Positions 5,488 to 6,442 of a stretch of DNA of 6,442 nucleotides are shown here, piece by piece. The position numbers were made by a program, and so were the translations under genes. Location of the stretch: the NCBI GenBank assembly GCA_964589725.1, contig CAZPUJ010000236.1, positions 1 to 6,442 of the forward strand, in the 5' to 3' direction. The first letter of the stretch is position 1. Each line of letters starts with the position of its first letter. The notes beneath the pieces were generated by a model. That model ran no database searches. It had not been told where the DNA came from and saw only the letters and a list, made by a program, of their open reading frames with translations. The DNA comes from CAYSHJ01 sp964589725 (GTDB lineage Bacteria; Planctomycetota; Planctomycetia; Planctomycetales; Planctomycetaceae).

Positions 5488-6442
5488 TTAAGACTCAGTG
5501 CCTGAGGTCTCGCCGAGCACCGATGCGCGGACGGCGAGTTCTTCTGGAGCGGCGCTGGCAAGCCGAGTGCGGGCATAGCCGATGTAATAGGCCAGCCCGA
5601 TCGCGTACATCGCCAGCGTTAGCCACAGCACGACTGGCTCATTCAACCAGCCGTAAACCAACGCGGCGAACAGGCTCATCACGATGACCCCGGCCGGCAA
5701 GAACGGATACAGCGGCACTTTGTACGGCCTCGGCATGTGCGGTTCCTTCACACGCAGCACGAACAGGCAGATCATCGCCAGCACATACCAGATGAGCGCG
5801 GTGAGGTTGCAGGTAAGCACAGCGACCAGCACGGCCGCCTCATTGAAGTAGCCCCAGATCACGAAGCCGGCGACTACCACGCTCCAGACAAAGATCGACA
5901 CGTCCGGAGTGCGTCGCACGGGATGCACATGGCCGAGGATCGACGGCAGATAGCCAGCCCGGCCCATCGCGAACGATTGGCGGCTGACCGCGAAGATCAT
6001 CCCGTTGTAACTGGCGACCATGCCGCAAATCGCGAGCACCGAAAACGCGATCAGGTGCGGCGAATGCGCCGCGTCCGGCCAGACCTCGCGGTAGACCATC
6101 GGCAAAGGAAAAAGAACGGTTGGGTCGCCGGTTTTCTTGTAGTCGTTCCCTGCCGTCACTGCGAAGAACCACGTCAGCACGACCAAGACGATCAACGTGA
6201 TCTGCGCGAAGGTCAGCCCGCGCGGAATCGAGCGGTGTGGCTCGTGTGCCTCTTCCGCCGCGAGTGCGACCGATTCGATGATCACCAGCCACCAGATCGC
6301 GTACGGGATCGCTTTGAGCACGCCGGACCAACCGTCGGTCAGCAGCGGCTCCGTGAGGATCCGCTCGAACTTCACGCCCGGAATGCAGGCGATCCAAAAC
6401 CAGACGAGCGCGATAATCGCTCCGTACGTCATCCACTCCATG
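5488..6442 (-). CDS. Partial APC-superfamily permease, ethanolamine permease-like
   Basis: This is an integral membrane secondary transporter. The frame is open to the right edge, giving 317 residues from the ATG at 6441; family members have about 450, so roughly 130 N-terminal residues and about four membrane helices lie outside, and the ATG is probably internal. About eight helices remain, near residues 5-22, 44-63, 80-97, 129-152, 182-199, 203-229, 243-265 and 269-289. AIPYAIWWLVIIESVALAAE (44-63), followed by EAHEPHRSIPRG, is the conserved helix and loop of amino acid/amine permeases. MVASYNGMIFAVSRQSFAMG (141-160), followed by RAGYLPSILGHVHPVRRTP, resembles ethanolamine permeases (family TIGR00908), as does KEPHMPRPYKVPLYP (232-246). 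Substrate is inferred only; another amino acid is possible. No ethanolamine lyase gene is visible. The gene is convergent with the DUF11 gene. Confidence 0.88.
   Translation of the reverse strand, partial: MEWMTYGAIIALVWFWIACIPGVKFERILTEPLLTDGWSGVLKAIPYAIWWLVIIESVALAAEEAHEPHRSIPRGLTFAQITLIVLVVLTWFFAVTAGNDYKKTGDPTVLFPLPMVYREVWPDAAHSPHLIAFSVLAICGMVASYNGMIFAVSRQSFAMGRAGYLPSILGHVHPVRRTPDVSIFVWSVVVAGFVIWGYFNEAAVLVAVLTCNLTALIWYVLAMICLFVLRVKEPHMPRPYKVPLYPFLPAGVIVMSLFAALVYGWLNEPVVLWLTLAMYAIGLAYYIGYARTRLASAAPEELAVRASVLGETSGTES

Noticed and set aside
5840..6436. 198-codon minus-strand frame inside the permease gene
   Set aside because: Arginine- and aspartate-rich shifted-frame shadow; the permease frame has convincing membrane helices.

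Overview
The window looks like ordinary chromosome of a GC-rich bacterium, most likely a member of the Planctomycetota. I infer this from three things: a long secreted protein built of tandem DUF11-type repeats, a palindromic intergenic repeat of a kind I associate with planctomycete genomes, and a family-unassigned small protein next to a TPR/coiled-coil protein. No marker gene is present, so the phylum is an inference.

Layout. At the left edge (1-120, minus strand) is the 40-residue N-terminus of a protein with a good ribosome binding site; it resembles the DNA-binding part of alkyltransferase-like (MGMT/ATL) proteins. A divergent spacer of 194 bases follows. Four plus-strand genes come next: a 182-residue protein of unknown function (315-863), a TPR protein with a helical C-terminal half (986-1933) preceded by a good sigma70-type promoter, a gamma-glutamylcyclotransferase/AIG2-fold enzyme (1985-2449), and the large-conductance mechanosensitive channel MscL (start probably 2477, end 2923). 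The last three are closely spaced (51 and 27 bases) and could share a transcript. A spacer of about 400 bases follows. It holds a palindromic repeat (2981-3038), several small hairpins, and a leader in which an upstream segment can pair with the ribosome binding site of the next gene. That gene (3326-5410) encodes a 694-residue exported protein with a low-complexity N-terminal region and four DUF11-like beta-sandwich repeats. On the minus strand, convergent with it, is the C-terminal two thirds of an APC-superfamily permease that resembles ethanolamine permeases (5488 to the right edge).

The genes do not form one evident pathway. MscL (osmotic safety valve), the permease and the exported DUF11 protein all belong to the cell envelope; the GGCT-like enzyme and the TPR protein are probably cytoplasmic. 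I found no mobile element, CRISPR array, tRNA or rRNA, and no clear novel system. The least explained stretch is the structured leader upstream of the DUF11 gene.
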